From Lutraria lutraria (Eukaryota > Mollusca > Bivalvia > Venerida > Mactridae): a DNA stretch of 64,000 bases. The DNA is taken from NCBI GenBank assembly GCA_964023205.1, contig OZ026851.1, positions 17,801,528 to 17,865,527 of the forward strand, given 5' to 3'. The notes under the pieces were generated by a model that was not told the origin of the DNA, searched no databases, and was given only the letters and a program-made list of their open reading frames with translations. Below, one piece after another: positions 1-13,849 of this stretch (positions are counted from its first letter, which is position 1; the number at the start of each line of letters is the position of its first letter). Both the position numbers and the translations under genes were made by a program.

Positions 1-723
1 AAAGAACTAGATATCATACACACTAACAACATCAATTCAATGTAATTATTAATCTTCATTACATGTATTTACATCTACGTGCAGCTTAAGACATCGTCAT
101 AAAGAAAGACCCATGTCTGTGATCTTGACTTTGTTGAGTCAGACTCGACGTTTGTGCGCGACACAAACTCTATCATTCGCTTGTCTTTTAATGATTCCAA
201 TTGTTAGTGTGGGTCATCTTCGCTGGAGAAGGTTGGTGTATTAATTTTGCTTAGGTGTGTTGTTTTTGTGACGGTCTGTATTTAACATGTATGTTGCCTA
301 TAGATGCATTTTGATGTGAGCCGGGATAGTTAATGATTCAGGGAAGTATTTTCAAAAATCTATTTAAATTAAAAATTAATTTAGTTAGTGTTAAATGCAT
401 AATACATCAACATAGATATCGTAGGGGTTTTTTAAGTAGCAATTACAAAGCTTATATACAAACTAGGGAATTACTAGTATTAGATTAACATAGTTCTAAT
501 AATCTCAAACGTATGACTGTTTATATTGATACGGTTGTATTACATGTATTTACTACGGATGTGAATTATAAGCATTGGAATACGTCGATACGTCATATTC
601 AGTATACACGACGTTTCTTTTTTTTAATTGAATATATATTTGAAACAACTTAACTTCAACGAAACCGTTACGGAGAAGAGAATCTTTCTGAATGTTTAAT
701 CGTATGCAATTCATATGGAAACA
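1..723 (-). other. 3' flank of gene A, duplicated at gene C
   Basis: No gene is seen. The stretch lies downstream of gene A and matches the 3' flank of gene C (about 25290-26016) in the same orientation, with many substitutions and small indels. Shared blocks include the region around positions 30-200 and the block just after the stop codon. It is part of the duplicated gene unit rather than an independent feature. Confidence 0.7.
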
Positions 724-3311
724 CTAAAAGAGTTTTGTCATGTAAATTATCGCCAAGTATTGAACAATAATTATGTGAGGAGATATTTTTATAGAATTGT
801 TTGATGTCACTCTGTAAAACCCAGAATCTTCCAGACAAACTACACCGTTTCCGTTGTCATCAACTGCGTATTCCCATTCAAATAGAGTTTTATTTGTTAT
901 TGAGTTAAATAGAGTCTTGTAACCTGGATTAATGTTAATCGAATATTCTGACGGTAACAAGATCATATTATCGCAAAGGTAAAGTTTAGTAATTACTGTT
1001 CGTGAATTCATTTTTCGCTTGCCATTACGATTGATGTATACAGAATGATACTCATGCGTTTTAATTTGTTTAAGCCCTGAAATCTCGACTTGTAACGTTA
1101 TTGTCTCATTGTAAGTCTTCAGAAGCCATGGTTTAGAAATGTAGCTATGTACTCTTGAAATGAAGGACTTTGGATTAAATGGTAAATGAAACAGTATATA
1201 TTGAATTACTACAATATCACGTGTTTGCATTGGTACAGATGTGGCTTTATACAAAACATTGATAATTGTCCAGGAGCTTGGCCACGGTGACATAAGATTT
1301 TGAATGGAGCTGTATAATGTTGAAATGTTGATCATCCTCCCTGAAGAAAGATTTATGACTACAGTGAATCTGTTGGTGTACCATTTGTTGCCTGGAAAAA
1401 AGCAGCCATCTTCTCGGCTAAGTATCTGTGCGAGTGGACAAGAAATTACCCGACATCCTCCTTCTTCCTGAAAATATATGTTTAATAAAATGTGTAGTAA
1501 ACAGCGTGAAATTGACCGGTGAGATAGCAGCATGACCATTCATTGACACAAATTGCTTTACCAGTTAAGTACTGTAACCCGAACAATACGTAGCAATGTC
1601 CATAGTTCTCACTCACAACAAATCTTGCAAATATTAACCACACATAAATCGCTATAAATTAAGAAGTAGAAATTAAAGTGTAGATTAGTGCGTTCGATAA
1701 AATTTTAATATTTAGATTTTTTGGTGAATTCGATATTTGTACACGCGAATATACATTATACGGAATATATTACGCTAAAATGATAATGGCAGAACGTCTG
1801 GACTTGGCAATAAATAATGTACAATATATATTACTTTTCTATATTTATGGTGTTATTCAATATGTGTCGTGTTGGTAATGATAAGGATATGTTTGTCTCG
1901 GATTTCTCGTAATCGGTTTTTATTTCAGTGTAGTCATAAATTAATTATGTTTAATTACCACAGTCACTACATACGGACGCGATCAAAGTCAACAGTCTCT
2001 GAAATATTTTACCTGTTCTGTGCTCGATGTAGGACATGCAACATGGACGTTTCCAACATAATCAGTTTGGACGATACCACTGAATGTTCCACCGAAGAAA
2101 CTGTCATCAAAAATCATCGTAAATGTTACTCCCACTCTTCTTCCGTCGAAATCATTGTTACTCTCTTCAAAACATTCTGCTTGGTCCTTTAATCCAATAG
2201 TAGAATAACCTCTTTTACAAATAAAACAAAATACGTTGGCATAACCGTTATATGGTGAAATTAAACCACTTTCACAGGATGTAATAATTTCTTCTGTAGA
2301 TTGTGAAAGGGATGCAGGTATGTCGAAAGAGTCAAAGATGCAATTGGCTTCATAATGCTCACCATGATAACAAATTTCTGATTGTATTAAAGACAATCCT
2401 CCTCTGTAAAAAAAACCAACGTAACAATGGTCAGGAATAGATCCGCTTTGTAGACGCGAGTTAAAAGCTACGTCGGGGATTTTTTCGCAATAAACATAAG
2501 CGCTCCATAACTCGCCATCAGTGATATTATGCGCGTCTGCACAAACACTATTCTTATAAATTTTGCCCGTCGTTTTTGAATATACCGGATACATGCTTCC
2601 CCAAGGCGCAACTTTGACTTCTCCGCAAATTGTAACATTAATGTTATCCGTCCCATAGGAAATTGTGTCCTTCGCAGTGGATGATATCATGTAATACGAC
2701 TGAAACACATCATAGGCAAATGCTTCGTACTTGTTGTTTGCAATTGGATAAAGGCATCCGCTGTGGTAACGTATGGATAATCGAGTGTTAGCGATTGTAT
2801 CGTTGTCCTCATTTGGGAAGCAGCAATTGCCCGTCACTTCACAATCCTCAGAGCATGAACATGCTGAAATGACATGCATTCACTATTGGAAATGTTATTT
2901 TGGATCTTGTATCATTCATTAAAAAACATTTTAACCAACTCTTGCGCAAACAGAACCTAACTGCTGTTTATTTTGCACATATCTAGTAATTTTAGTGTGA
3001 ATAAAGACAGTATTAAAAACATTAATATTCATATAACATGTATGCATAAATTCTAAACTTTGAACTTAAATCATATTGATAGATTTCATCCCTAGATTTT
3101 ATATAAATTATACTTTTATAAAGAAACTACCTCCACAGCACGACGGTAGATCATTATCAGGGTCAATGATTTCATTCAAACATACACCTGATCCTGGACA
3201 GATTTCTTGTAGATAAATTGGAATCCTTTCTCGTAAACTTGTGTTGTGATAATTTGACGATACAAAACTGATGAGGACCACTTTTAAGATGATTGATTTG
3301 GACTGCAGCAT
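724..3311 (-). CDS. Gene A: secreted or anchored SMB-like Cys-rich ectodomain protein (3 coding exons, intact)
   Basis: I read three coding exons: complement 3131-3311, 2013-2863 and 724-1467, 1776 nt or 591 residues in all, with no stop or frameshift. The start is MLQSKSIILKVVL, a signal peptide; the upstream in-frame Met lies before the splice acceptor. Exon 1 ends in phase 1 (GAG|GTAGTT) and joins exon 2 (TTTCAG|CATG) to give CCGACSCSEDC then GNCC, a somatomedin-B-like cysteine pattern. The middle holds WGSMYPVYSKTTGKIYKNS followed by VCADAHNITDGELW. Exon 2 joins exon 3 in phase 0 (AACAG|GTAAAA). Exon 3 has GGCRVISCPLAQIL, a GNKWYTN motif, several N-x-S/T sites, VVCLEDSGFY and a hydrophobic end, IIIVQYLAIIYMTKLF. 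By general resemblance this is the ectodomain of a mollusc Methuselah-like/adhesion-type receptor without its seven helices. Function is unknown; an anchored or soluble surface protein is inferred. Confidence 0.85.
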
Positions 3312-3985
3312 TGTGGTAGAACTGAAGTAACATTTTAACAACATGCGATAAAATTATACGGATCTCTACTTCTTAAAGGCCCATTAGCTTTTTGAATTAA
3401 GTATTACAGAACAATAGAAAGAATCATAGTAAAGTATAAGAAATATATTTTATTTGCTGTAAAACAATATTTACATCATGCCTTTCTTTAGGTAAAAATC
3501 AGTATATAATGTACTTGTTCTTAATAATTTCTTGTCAAATAATTTGAGGCATTTGCAATTTCATTAATACGTGTAGCTTGTTTAAATCGGCGTACATAGT
3601 ATTTATAATATCATTTTGACATCTTATATTGTTAGTTTAATGTTATCAATGTAGACGGCTTTTTCTTAATTAACGTGTCACGTAAAAACTTGAATAGTAT
3701 AACTTAGCTTTTTCTCGTGGAATACTCTTGTAAATAGAAATATCATAACGAAAGGCAAATTCCAATCATATGGAAACATTTCAATCTCATATTTATGTCT
3801 TCTGTTTGGAAGAGTGATACTTTAGAGAATAGATAATTAGAAACATGTATATTCTTATATGGCATGCGTCGGGAGAAAAAAGCAACTTTATAACATGTAA
3901 TAATTATAACAACATTTATATAAGAGCTCAATTTGTAAAACATGTTGAATTGTTTTCGAGAAATTATAAAAATAAAAGTGCTCAC

Positions 3986-4110
3986 CACAACATCAGCCTC
4001 AATAATTCCAAAATGTTTGTGACCGAGGTATATCAGTGGAAGCTTATATAATGTTGACTATTGGTTATTTTGTCCCGCAAATCATTGTTTTGTCCAATGA
4101 AATACAATTA
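3986..4110 (-). promoter_or_regulatory. Gene A core promoter and non-coding leader exon
   Basis: On the minus strand, CCAAT occurs at 4060-4064 and ATTGG at 4093-4097, with a TATATAA box at 4044-4050. A leader exon begins about 30 nt below the TATA box (start near 4018 is inferred) and ends at 3986 with a GTG|GTGAGC donor. It contains AAACATTTTGGAATTATTGAG, and no ORF begins in it. The matching acceptor is ACTTCAG, ending at 3322, exactly 10 nt before the ATG of gene A. The same arrangement occurs at genes B, C and D and at orphan module E. Confidence 0.75.
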
Positions 4111-7100
4111 GCTTTTTTCTCCTTTTTTGAAAGGTGAAATTGGTGTATGTGGCATTTCTAGTTATTCTGCTAATTATTTGTTATCGCTTCTAAATCATGT
4201 TGTAGATGAGATTTTTTACCGTTAACAAATGATGTATCTGTTCATTATATTTGTGTCTGTAATTAAGGTGGGTGGCGGGTTTTCTCCAGAAAAATGGTCA
4301 TTTTTTAGACGTAAACGCACACTTAAGAAATTTTGCATGATCAGCCTTTAAGGTATTGGCTAATACAGACATGATATCTTCGAATGATATTTATACAATG
4401 AAAAACAACGAATACGACAAATTGTAAACTTCATATTACCTCTAAATCATTTTTAGTTGACATTTATTTGAGTTTCTTCTCTCTGTACATTGTATAGCCA
4501 GTGAACAGTATAACTCGTATAAATAATAAAAAGTAAGGTCCGTGATAATGAAAGACTATAAATTATAATATATTATTGTCGATATATCAACTATATAGTA
4601 TGTAGTCCATATTGGAAATATCTCATAGTATTAACCCATCAATTTCCGTGAAGTTCCTTAATGAGGGTGTAAACTATTTTATAAACATATTTTGGTTTCA
4701 TAGTCAAGATGTTTTTTATAATGTGTATTTGTAATTATATTTATTTCTCGTAATCCAAAGTCCGGTAAAATGATTTGTTTTATCGAGTGTCATATAGATG
4801 TATAAAACCCAAAATAATGACCAAGCGTTATTGCCTTCGGCGAGAAACAACAATTATTGTACATGCATTAGTATCAATATTCCCTTGTAAAATTATTGAC
4901 CGAGATTCGTTCATACTTCATAATTGAATATTCTGAATATTCTAAAATATAATAAATGTCACTTTTTTCCGTATTCCTAAATAATGCACTTTAACTTTCA
5001 TTAACTTTGTAGTTTAACTGGATGGGTGTACTACACTTCTAGAGAAGGTTTAGATTTGCTCTCTCTCTACCTAGTGTTGTAAAGAACCAATCTCCTACGC
5101 AGTGACCTCCCTTTACAGATATCAGAGCTCTCTGCAATCACATACTTTTTTGTCAAGATTTTAGTCCCTCTGTTTCATTTTTGTTGACTGTTGCAAGCGA
5201 TACAAACATATATTGTGCATTATTATGAATGTTGTATTTGTGGGATTCATTTCAATTAGTGTTACGCATAATATATTTGTATATATATGTTTTGTACCAT
5301 ATAATGTGGAATCAAATTGTCTTTGTAATTGCAAATATAATCCCCCACGGTATTTTGATGTTTACTAACAAAGCTATAAAATAACTTGAATAAACATTAT
5401 AGGTTAGTCAACATAAAACAAACCGGAATGTAATGATGATAACATTCACATTTTTTTCATATACGCTTGATAGAACAATCGCATACTGAACTATTATCTT
5501 CATAGCACGCTTATCGCAACTCTCATCTTGTTGCCCTATCTATTTGCTGCAACCGCTGATATCCAATACTTATCGATTTCTTTTTATATTGACTTATATA
5601 GGAAGTCCTTTACTTCACACAAGAAATTGACATTCCTTAAAGTGTTTTTTAATCATCGCTGTAAATGCATTAATATATAATTCATTCCCGTTCAATTGAT
5701 ATATTTTTCATGTATGAAGTATTATTACTTCTCCCGTCTAATTTCATTTGAAAACTGCTTATATATCCCTTTTTTGTTTTATCCATGCGTGGACAAATAT
5801 GCGTTTTCTACTTACTTTGGGAACATATTTTTTAAAATTAAAATATATATTTAATTATCACTGTTATAGTGTGAGAGCATTTGTCTCATAGTTTAAGAAT
5901 ATGTGTAATTTATTGATTTTGATGGTATGCATTATCCTTCAATTTTAGTTTAAAAACATAGTCTTGTTAACCTCTCTCCGATTATTCTAAACGTTGTATA
6001 CATCAGGTTGCATTAGATTACGGGATCGTGCCAACACTTTCGAATAGGTACCAAAGATAAATTTATTAAGATCATTACAAACCTTAAAAATGGCTTTAGA
6101 TAGTAGAAATTGATTTTTTTTAAATTTTAATTTAACAAGAATAGTGTCGCGGAGTTCATCGTTACGAAACATACCAACTTCACGGGGGATCTCAATATTA
6201 CTATGTGACAGCGTTTTGACACGTGTGTTATACTAGTATAACGATGTCATGATTGGTTCTAAACATACTAAAACATGGTGCGCTCAGTCGAAAACTAGGA
6301 TTGATTATATGAAATTGAATGAAGGCATTGTTTGGCTGAAGGAATTGTCCAGAAAAACACGAATTTTACCAATAAATATATTACATGGACAGTACACAGT
6401 GGAAAGAATGATTTTTGAAGAAATCCACACGGAATTTAAGTATTTTTTGCATTAAAATTACATAATTTGAATGGTTTGCGACTGTTCATCCATAATCGAT
6501 ATAACAGGATTGATATAATCCTATATATAAACTACTCTGGTCTAGTGCATACTAGTTTGAAACATCAGACAGGATCTGAAATAAAGGATACTAATTATAT
6601 CGATGTAATCTTTTATACAACTCTGACCTATTGTATACTAGTATTTTATATAACTATATCACAGGAAATGTTAGTTTAATTGTGTTTTTGGTACATGTGA
6701 GATGTTGGACATGTTGTCTTATTTTCAAATGAAACCTATCTATCTAGCTAGCTATCGATCTGCATTATTGGATGCTAATTAACGATGCAATATTTTACAA
6801 CTCTGGCCTAGTGCACTATAGTGTGAAACAGCAGGAAGGATCTATGATAGAGGGTGCTAATTGACAAGATTATACTCGCTTGGAACTATCGCATGATAAT
6901 TCAAACCTTGCAAAACTCGGCTTGAGTGTACAGTTGAGACAGTCTAGATTGTTAAGAAAAAAATGAAAAAATCGATTAAAAAAACATAAATAAGAGTTCA
7001 AGTATGTCCAAATGTTGATATCTCTATAAAGCGTCTGTTAAGGTCGAACAAATTTTACAAGTTTTGCATTAATTATGACGTAATTCACAGAACAGATTAT

Positions 7101-7250
7101 TAGAGTGAAAATTTATTTTAGCAAGAGTGTGTTACGGTACTGTTACCAACTAATTACATCATGGTATGGTAAATTACTTCTTGATTTCATGATCTACATG
7201 CATTGTATATTGTCAGTGATGCATAAACAAATGTTTTATTGGCTTTCTGT
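4111..7250. other. Intergenic, partly duplicated upstream of gene C; no gene
   Basis: About 4380-5330 matches 34735-35327 in the same orientation (for example, near CTCTAAATCAT and the later ACCCAAAATAATGACCAAG), so it belongs to the duplicated unit. Roughly 4263-4370 is absent from the other copy and looks like a small inserted repeat. From 5330 to 7250 there are only short random open frames and AT-rich DNA. I see no gene. Confidence 0.55.
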
Positions 7251-7258
7251 TTTGTTTT

Positions 7259-7261
<3 letters not shown>

Positions 7262-7296
<35 letters not shown>
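7262..7296. repeat. 35-bp T homopolymer
   Basis: An uninterrupted run of 35 T. It could be the poly(A) tail of a decayed minus-strand retroelement, but no element body is recognisable to its right, where such a body would lie. Confidence 0.9.
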
Positions 7297-7297
<1 letters not shown>

Positions 7298-7737
7298 TTT
7301 GACAATGTGATGTTTAGTAGGTTTAAATGGTAAATTATTTCATACGTTCTTATGGGACAAGCGCATTTCATCTTTAATATTGCATAGTTATTATTTTCAT
7401 TTCATTTCCCGTTCAAGAAATGACAACCAACGAAATTGAACAAAGACTTAAGAAGATCGGTATAACACCAAACGTCAGATATCTCACCAAAAGCTGGACA
7501 AACTCCTAAAGGAATATTCAATGTTGTAAATATACATGCTATATAGTCAGATGGGTGAAATTACATTTGTAGATGAAATCAAATGATAAGACCACATATC
7601 GTGGCAACGGCTATTTTACTAGATTATCTTTGATAACGTTTGTGCACTATGTTGATATCTATGCATTTGTATGTAGACAGCACATCTTTGCATAGAAAAT
7701 ACGTGTTTAATTGATTATTCGTCAGTATAACTGAAAT

Positions 7738-7800
7738 GTAAGCGGCTGACAAACTTTTTTTAAGTTACCGCGCTGGTTCGAATCCACAAACTCAATTTTC
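7738..7800 (+). repeat. tRNA-like relic (perfect B box)
   Basis: GCGCTGGTTCGAATCCAC contains a perfect RNA polymerase III B box (GGTTCGAATCC) at the position of a T arm. No complete cloverleaf can be folded around it and no A box is clear, so this is probably a SINE or tRNA remnant rather than a functional tRNA gene. Confidence 0.4.
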
Positions 7801-8019
7801 CTTTTTCTATTTTTACCAGTTTTTAAAGGATCGTCGAATACATAATATTAAACTATTTTTGCATCATTATACTTATTTAAAATATATGTACTGCAAAAAA
7901 GAACATTCCCATTAAACTCAATATATACATACATTAAACATGTGTATTGACTCCGAAGATATATATACAAAATATATATACAATATACAAATGATATAAT
8001 TAAAATGAATGAAAAATTA

Positions 8020-8620
8020 AGGTAGTATGCGACCTTTACTTGACGTCTTGGGTCAAAAATAGAATTTTCTACGATTCTTCTGAAATTTTGCACAATGGTA
8101 GAATATCATGTTCTTCGATTTTTGCTCGTTTCATTTTTTTCTGTTTTCCGCCCTGTTTCCTAGCAACACCAAGTCAAATATCAGCGGTGTAAAATCGACG
8201 TTTCAAATGCATAATTGGTTAAAACATACCGCTATTATAAGTTAAGATACACCAACTTCAAGCATTCTATCTGCGGAATAAGCTCATATAAGTTTTGATG
8301 GGGTTTTGCCGTCATTATTTTCTTGGCGGAACTTTAAGCACTAAAAATACGTCCGTTTTTACCCGTAATTTTAACCCCCAACTATATTCTATTGTACTTT
8401 TGGTAAACGGAAGTTGATTCAATCAACTAATATTTGCTTTTCGTGTAGTCATTTCATAATGAAACTCATGAATTGTATTATCAGATATACTCCCCGTACC
8501 ACAAACTGCCAATTACCTGTCATACATATTATCTTCGGATTGGCTTGAACTGACATTTTGGCGGGAGTCAAATTATCGTAGGGGCACTGTATGTTATACT
8601 TTTCGAAAACTGAGGATAAT
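8020..8620. repeat. Dispersed repeat, related to 49765-49850
   Basis: The stretch with TCTTGGCGGAAC and CGTCCGTTTTTACCCGTAAT near 8320-8380 recurs in inverse orientation at about 49765-49850. It has no coding potential. The high copy number expected of such an element is inferred only from the two copies here. Confidence 0.5.
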
Positions 8621-9599
8621 AAAAGTTCTACCCTTTTTTAATAAAAGTAAAACAAATAATGATAACAAAGCAATATAATGTTACTGATGCACCGTTTTCG
8701 ACCAAACTCAGTATAGAGTTGTTCAAAAACATTTTACCGAGTCTCTTTTGGCTTCTATCTGATACTCAAACGCATGCTTTTTCTTAACGCGCATTTGTTG
8801 TCACCATTTTTTCGATTTTTATATACTTCGTTTTTATTTTGTAATTTGATGAGCCAATCAAACTAAGATTAAAGTTGACTACATGTTCCGCTTTCATACA
8901 ACGAGACAACTTCAATATTACAACCCCAATCAAGACTGCATAGTTAGTCCTGTTAATGCACTAGTTAGTGATTAATTTAAAATTCTTCCCATAATTCTAT
9001 TTCCCAAATACGAGTGTTACTCATACTAGACCCAAGCACACACGTTCCACATTTATTGTACAGATACTCTATTTTTCTATTTCTTTGATTTTTGCATACT
9101 GTCTGTTCATATCATGTTCAAAGATTTTATTTTGCAATCATTATGCATTTGGTCCTATCCCTCATACTCTACTCAATCCCGTGTCCCGATCAAACAGATT
9201 CAAAATCCAAGCGAGTAGCTTTTTAACTTTATCAAAGGCTAACTTAGTAAATATTTTTATCATAAACGGATGTTAGTCCAGATATATAATCAAGAATATG
9301 ATAAATAACAATTATAATTAAATCCACAATGATTGATACATGTGGATATCGACATATGTCCAACTTAGTCAATGGGTACCTGATATATCGATAATAAGAT
9401 ATCTCAATTAGAAGTCTTACATTGCCCGTACCGTAGTCGATGTTTATAACGTATTACACCGCTGAACTGATACATTATACGGAATTAACAGTTAAAATAT
9501 ATGAACCAGAAAATGATTTAGAGGTGATGAAAAGTTCACAATGAGTGATAAAAGGTCAGCACAATAATTGGAATGACACGTACATGTACATCAATTTCA

Positions 9600-9790
9600 A
9601 CTTCTCAAGTTGGGATAAATGTATTTCATTGGATAAAAATACTTCCTTGGCCAATAATATGACAAGAATGAACCAAACAATTAATAGTCAACATGTATAT
9701 AAGTCTTCACACTGACAGATACGTCCGGCACATAAACATTTTGGAAGCACTGAGCAAACATTTTGTAATCATTTAGGTTGGTGTTGAGGT
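9600..9790 (+). promoter_or_regulatory. Gene B core promoter and non-coding leader exon
   Basis: TTTCATTGG and GGCCAATAAT precede a TATATAA box at 9696-9702. The leader exon (start near 9728 inferred) contains TCCGGCACATAAACATTTTG and ends at 9788 with a GAG|GTGAGC donor. It carries a small internal duplication of AACATTTTG that other copies lack. The corresponding acceptor lies just before the B start codon (ACTTCAG, 10 nt upstream). The upstream block 9290-9600 matches 39200-39400 and 53750-53990. The gene it served is now a pseudogene. Confidence 0.75.
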
Positions 9791-10159
9791 GAGCGCTTTT
9801 ATTTTCATTATTTCTAGTTAAAAATTAGATACATTTTACCAATTTACAACACAAATAAAAGTTATTATAAGTTTTATATTGCTTTTATTTTTTATTGACG
9901 AATACCATATCATGATATAAATGTTTCTCTGAAATATCTCACATTCTATGGAAGACAGATATGACGTAGACATTTGTATGCATGAATTGGAGCTAGCCTT
10001 TACTTCTGCAATTTTGTTAACGATAGTATACACATATTATAAGATGTCAAAATGGTATTATAAATGCTAATCACACCGACAGGAAAGAAACTATTAATGA
10101 AATAGCAAATATATTCAATTACTCACAGTGCCAGCATGGATTATATGATCATAAACCGA

Positions 10160-10372
10160 AACTAAACAAGCTAAAGAAAGCCTTAGTGTTCAAGTGGTTA
10201 TGGTCTCTGGCTACTACTCGCTTGCCCCTCACCGCTGTTAGTTTTAATCGCATCCGGAACCAAATTTCATACGTAAAAAAAGCCGACCAGTTAGCTTACA
10301 GAAGACCAATGAGTCTACCCAAGTGTGTACGCCTGGGGTCTTCAACCATCTATGAAGCGGAAAATGTCTTTC
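10160..10372 (+). mobile_element. tRNA-derived SINE, family 1
   Basis: The 5' part reads like a tRNA head (AGTGGTTATGGTCTCTGGCT, then CCGCTGTTAGTTTTAATCGC where the B box has decayed). The 3' body has AGCTTACAGAAGACC and a short GC-rich end. A second copy of the same family lies in inverse orientation at 23395-23590, sharing the CTTAC-GAAG body and a better B box. A 63-codon open frame inside is incidental. Confidence 0.6.
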
Positions 10373-10449
10373 AATGACACTGTTAAAAAATACTAAACCT
10401 AAATTGCGGAATAATCAGTCTAGTGGATTATAAAAAGATGAATTAAACA

Positions 10450-11225
10450 AGAGGGCCATACGTCCCTATAACCGGTTACCAGAAAAAATCTCTAGAGAAA
10501 ATCATATTTCACTGTTTTCCTATATCAGCCAGTTTTTCCTATTGGTTGCCATAGCAACCAGAGTTTTATTGATTTTTTAACAAGTTTGAAAGGGGTCCAT
10601 CAAAGGATCATTTCAGCAAAGTTTGGTTGCAATCGGCAGAGTTATGTAGGAGGAGAAGTTGTTTAAAATTAAAACGGACGCCACTTCACGTCGCACGACT
10701 AACTCTAGGCAATCACAAAAGTGTGCTCTGATGAGATAAAAAGCTGTGAAATTTTTAAAATCTTCTTGTCCGAAACCACAGGGCCTAGATGTGAGATATT
10801 TGGTATGTAGCATACCAAATTATGGAACTCGATGAACTTTGTTCATATAACTGCCCTGGGTTCAAAATTTTACATAGACTTATATGGCAAAATTTAGAAA
10901 ATGTCAGAAACCACAATGCCTCATACAAAATATCTAAGCTCTAGGCATCCTATAGACTAGATAGTTTGTATGTGGCATTGTCCTGTGAATCTCTACCAAG
11001 TTTATTCAAATTATTGCCCTAGGGTCAAAATTGGCCGAACTCCAGTGGTCATTTTATTGATAAAGCTTATTAAGGAATATTTTGAAATATCTTCTTCTCC
11101 GAATCAACAAGGCCAAGAGCTAATAATTATGGTACGTAGCATTGTCTAGAGGACCTCTACCAAGTTTGTTCAAAGTATGTCCCCGGGGTCAAAATTGGGC
11201 CTGCCCCGGGGTTCACTTGATTTTA
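10450..11225 (+). repeat. Mollusc-type dispersed repeat in the gene B leader intron
   Basis: Several imperfect internal blocks repeat a phrase including CCTCTACCAAGTTTGTTCAAA and GGTCAAAATTGG. The same element, with its complete 5' hairpin, is at 35328-36015. It sits inside the long first intron of gene B and is absent at the matching place in gene D (about 44920), so it inserted after the duplication or was lost from D. No coding function is seen. Confidence 0.75.
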
Positions 11226-13849
11226 CATTGGAAACTTTTCGTTGTTTTTATTATTGAAATACATGTGTTGAAATAAACAATGCATACTTTGTCACTAAAC
11301 ATTTTTAGAATTACAATGAATCAGATGCATAAAATTAATTATTCGTTGCCAAATATTTCAAATAAAAGACAATTTGTGTATGAAAACGTTCTATTTTCAC
11401 AACCTATTTTGAACTCTTAGTCTTTGTTCGAACCATAATGTGTAGTCAAGATAGTAGATATCAGATAACCGCACAATTCTGTATTGTTATTTTCATCTAA
11501 TCAAATGTTGTCAAAAAAATGTTACTTCAGTTCTACCACAATGCTGCAGTCTAAATCAATCATCTTAAAAGTGGTCCTCATCAGTTTTGTATCGTCAAAT
11601 TATCTAAACACAAGTTTACGAGAAAGGATTCCAATTTATCTCCAAGAAATCTGTCCAGGATCAGGTGTATGTTTGAATGAAATCATTAACCCTGATAATG
11701 ATCTACCGTCGTGTTGTGGAGGTAGTTTCTTTCTAAAAGTAGAATTTATATAAAATCTCGGGATGCAATCTATCAAAATTATGTAAATTCACGTTTAAGA
11801 ATTTACACACACGTTTTATTTGAATTTGTTCTTTTTAATCGTTATTCACACTAAAATAACTTAGTATGTGCAAAATAATATATATTTCGTTTCCATACGC
11901 ATACGAGATGACAAAATTAATTGACTAAACATTCATAAATGATACAAAATCAAAAATAGCATTTCGAAAGTATGAATTCCTGTCATTTCAGCTTGTTCTT
12001 GCTCTGATGATTGTGAAGTGAACGGCAATTGTTGTCTCCTAAATAAGGTCAACGATACAATCGCTTACACTCGATCATCCTCGCGCTACCACATTGAATG
12101 CCTTTATCCACTTGCAAACCACAAGAATGGAGAATTTGACTATGATGTGTATCAGTCGTATTACATGATCTCATCCACTGAGAAAGACAAACTTTCCGAC
12201 GGAACTACGGCTACTTCTTGCGGAGAAGTTAAAGTTGCACCGTGGGGAAGCATGCATCCGGTATATTCAAAGACAACAGGAAAGATTTATAAGAATGGTG
12301 TTTGTGCAGACGCATACAATATAACTGGTGGCGAGTTGTGGAGAGCTCATGTTTTATGCAACAGAATTCCCGATGTAGCTTTTAACTCACGTCTACAAAA
12401 TGGTTCAATTCCTGATAATTGTTACGTTAGTTTTCTTTACAAAGGTGGACTATCTTTAATAAGATCAGAAATTTGTTACCATGGTGAGCATTATGAAGTT
12501 GACTCTTTCGACATACCTGCATTTCTTTCACTGTCCAGATAAGATATTGTTGCATCCTGTGAAAGTGGTCTGATTTCGTCGTATAAAAACAATTTTGCCA
12601 ACGTATTTTGATTTATATGTGGACGTTATATCACTGATGGGTTTAACAATTTTGGATTAATGGACCAAGACGAATGTATTGAAGAAAGGAACATTAATTA
12701 CCAAAAAAGTGGGGATATAAAATGTACGATGATTTTTTATGACTTAAACGGAATATTCAGTGGTACCGTCCAAACTGATCATGTTGGAAACGTCCATGTT
12801 GCGTGCTCTACATCGAGCACAGAACAGTATATTGGAGAGACTGGTGACTTTGATCGCGTCCGTATGTTTTGACTGTGGTAATTAAGCATGATGAATTTAT
12901 GACAAATCATTACAAATAAGGCTAATACTGAATAATACCATAACATCATAGAAAACATAATACAAATGAATCATACACATATCTCCCGGCTAGGGATTCG
13001 GGTTATTTGGACAACAGAAAGTACCCCATCGTCTTTTGTGTCACCACATCGTCTTGTTGAAAGACCATCAATTGCATTTCATAGATGTGTCCTTCTCTAC
13101 TATAGGAGGTTAATTTAAGTTCCGTATATTGTATACATATGTATGTCGAGCTATCATTGTTTCAAGGCATTGTATATTGACAAGTGTAGACGTCCTGCCT
13201 GAATCATTTGTGTTATGTTCTGTACATTGTATATTGGCAGGTGCACATATACTGCCTCTATTATTTTCAATGTCTGTACATTGACAGCCGTACTTGCTTA
13301 ATCCTTTTTTATCGTAATCTATACACCCTTTCAATTAAGCGGTATTTTGAATTGTCGCCCCTGAATGACGTCATACGAGGATACCGGCGGATACAACAAT
13401 TTTATCAACAGGAAATCTATATCGTCAAAAACTATGACAACTAAAGGTATTTTACTACGAAAACGGTGATAATTAATATTTAGATATATGACAAGGTTGC
13501 TGTAATGAACAATTATTCCGTTTATATGTTTTATATGAAATATTGGAGCCTCGGATTGATTTTGTCATATATTTTCGCGATCTCAATTGTATGTTAGTTT
13601 TTAACGTATTTGTTTCGCACGGACTGCAAACTCGAGTCTGTTTATATGATACAGTAAAATTATGGATCGGGAAACAAGCAATGCTTAAAATATGAATTTC
13701 TTTCCACTAGCATGCGTGTAAATTTTGTTTGTTTGTTAGTTTCAATTCGTTAAAATGTTCATGTAATGTTGCCAATGTTTAGATTTATCAAGTGAATGCT
13801 TTGCGTACATGTATATTCTTTACATATTTATTTTACAGATCACATGGGT

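Noticed and set aside
1869..2192. 107-codon plus-strand open frame
   Set aside because: It lies antisense to exon 2 of gene A and recurs for the same reason opposite gene C (27249-27602).
7738..7800. Functional tRNA gene
   Set aside because: Only the T-arm/B-box region is intact; no acceptor stem, A box or full cloverleaf can be drawn.
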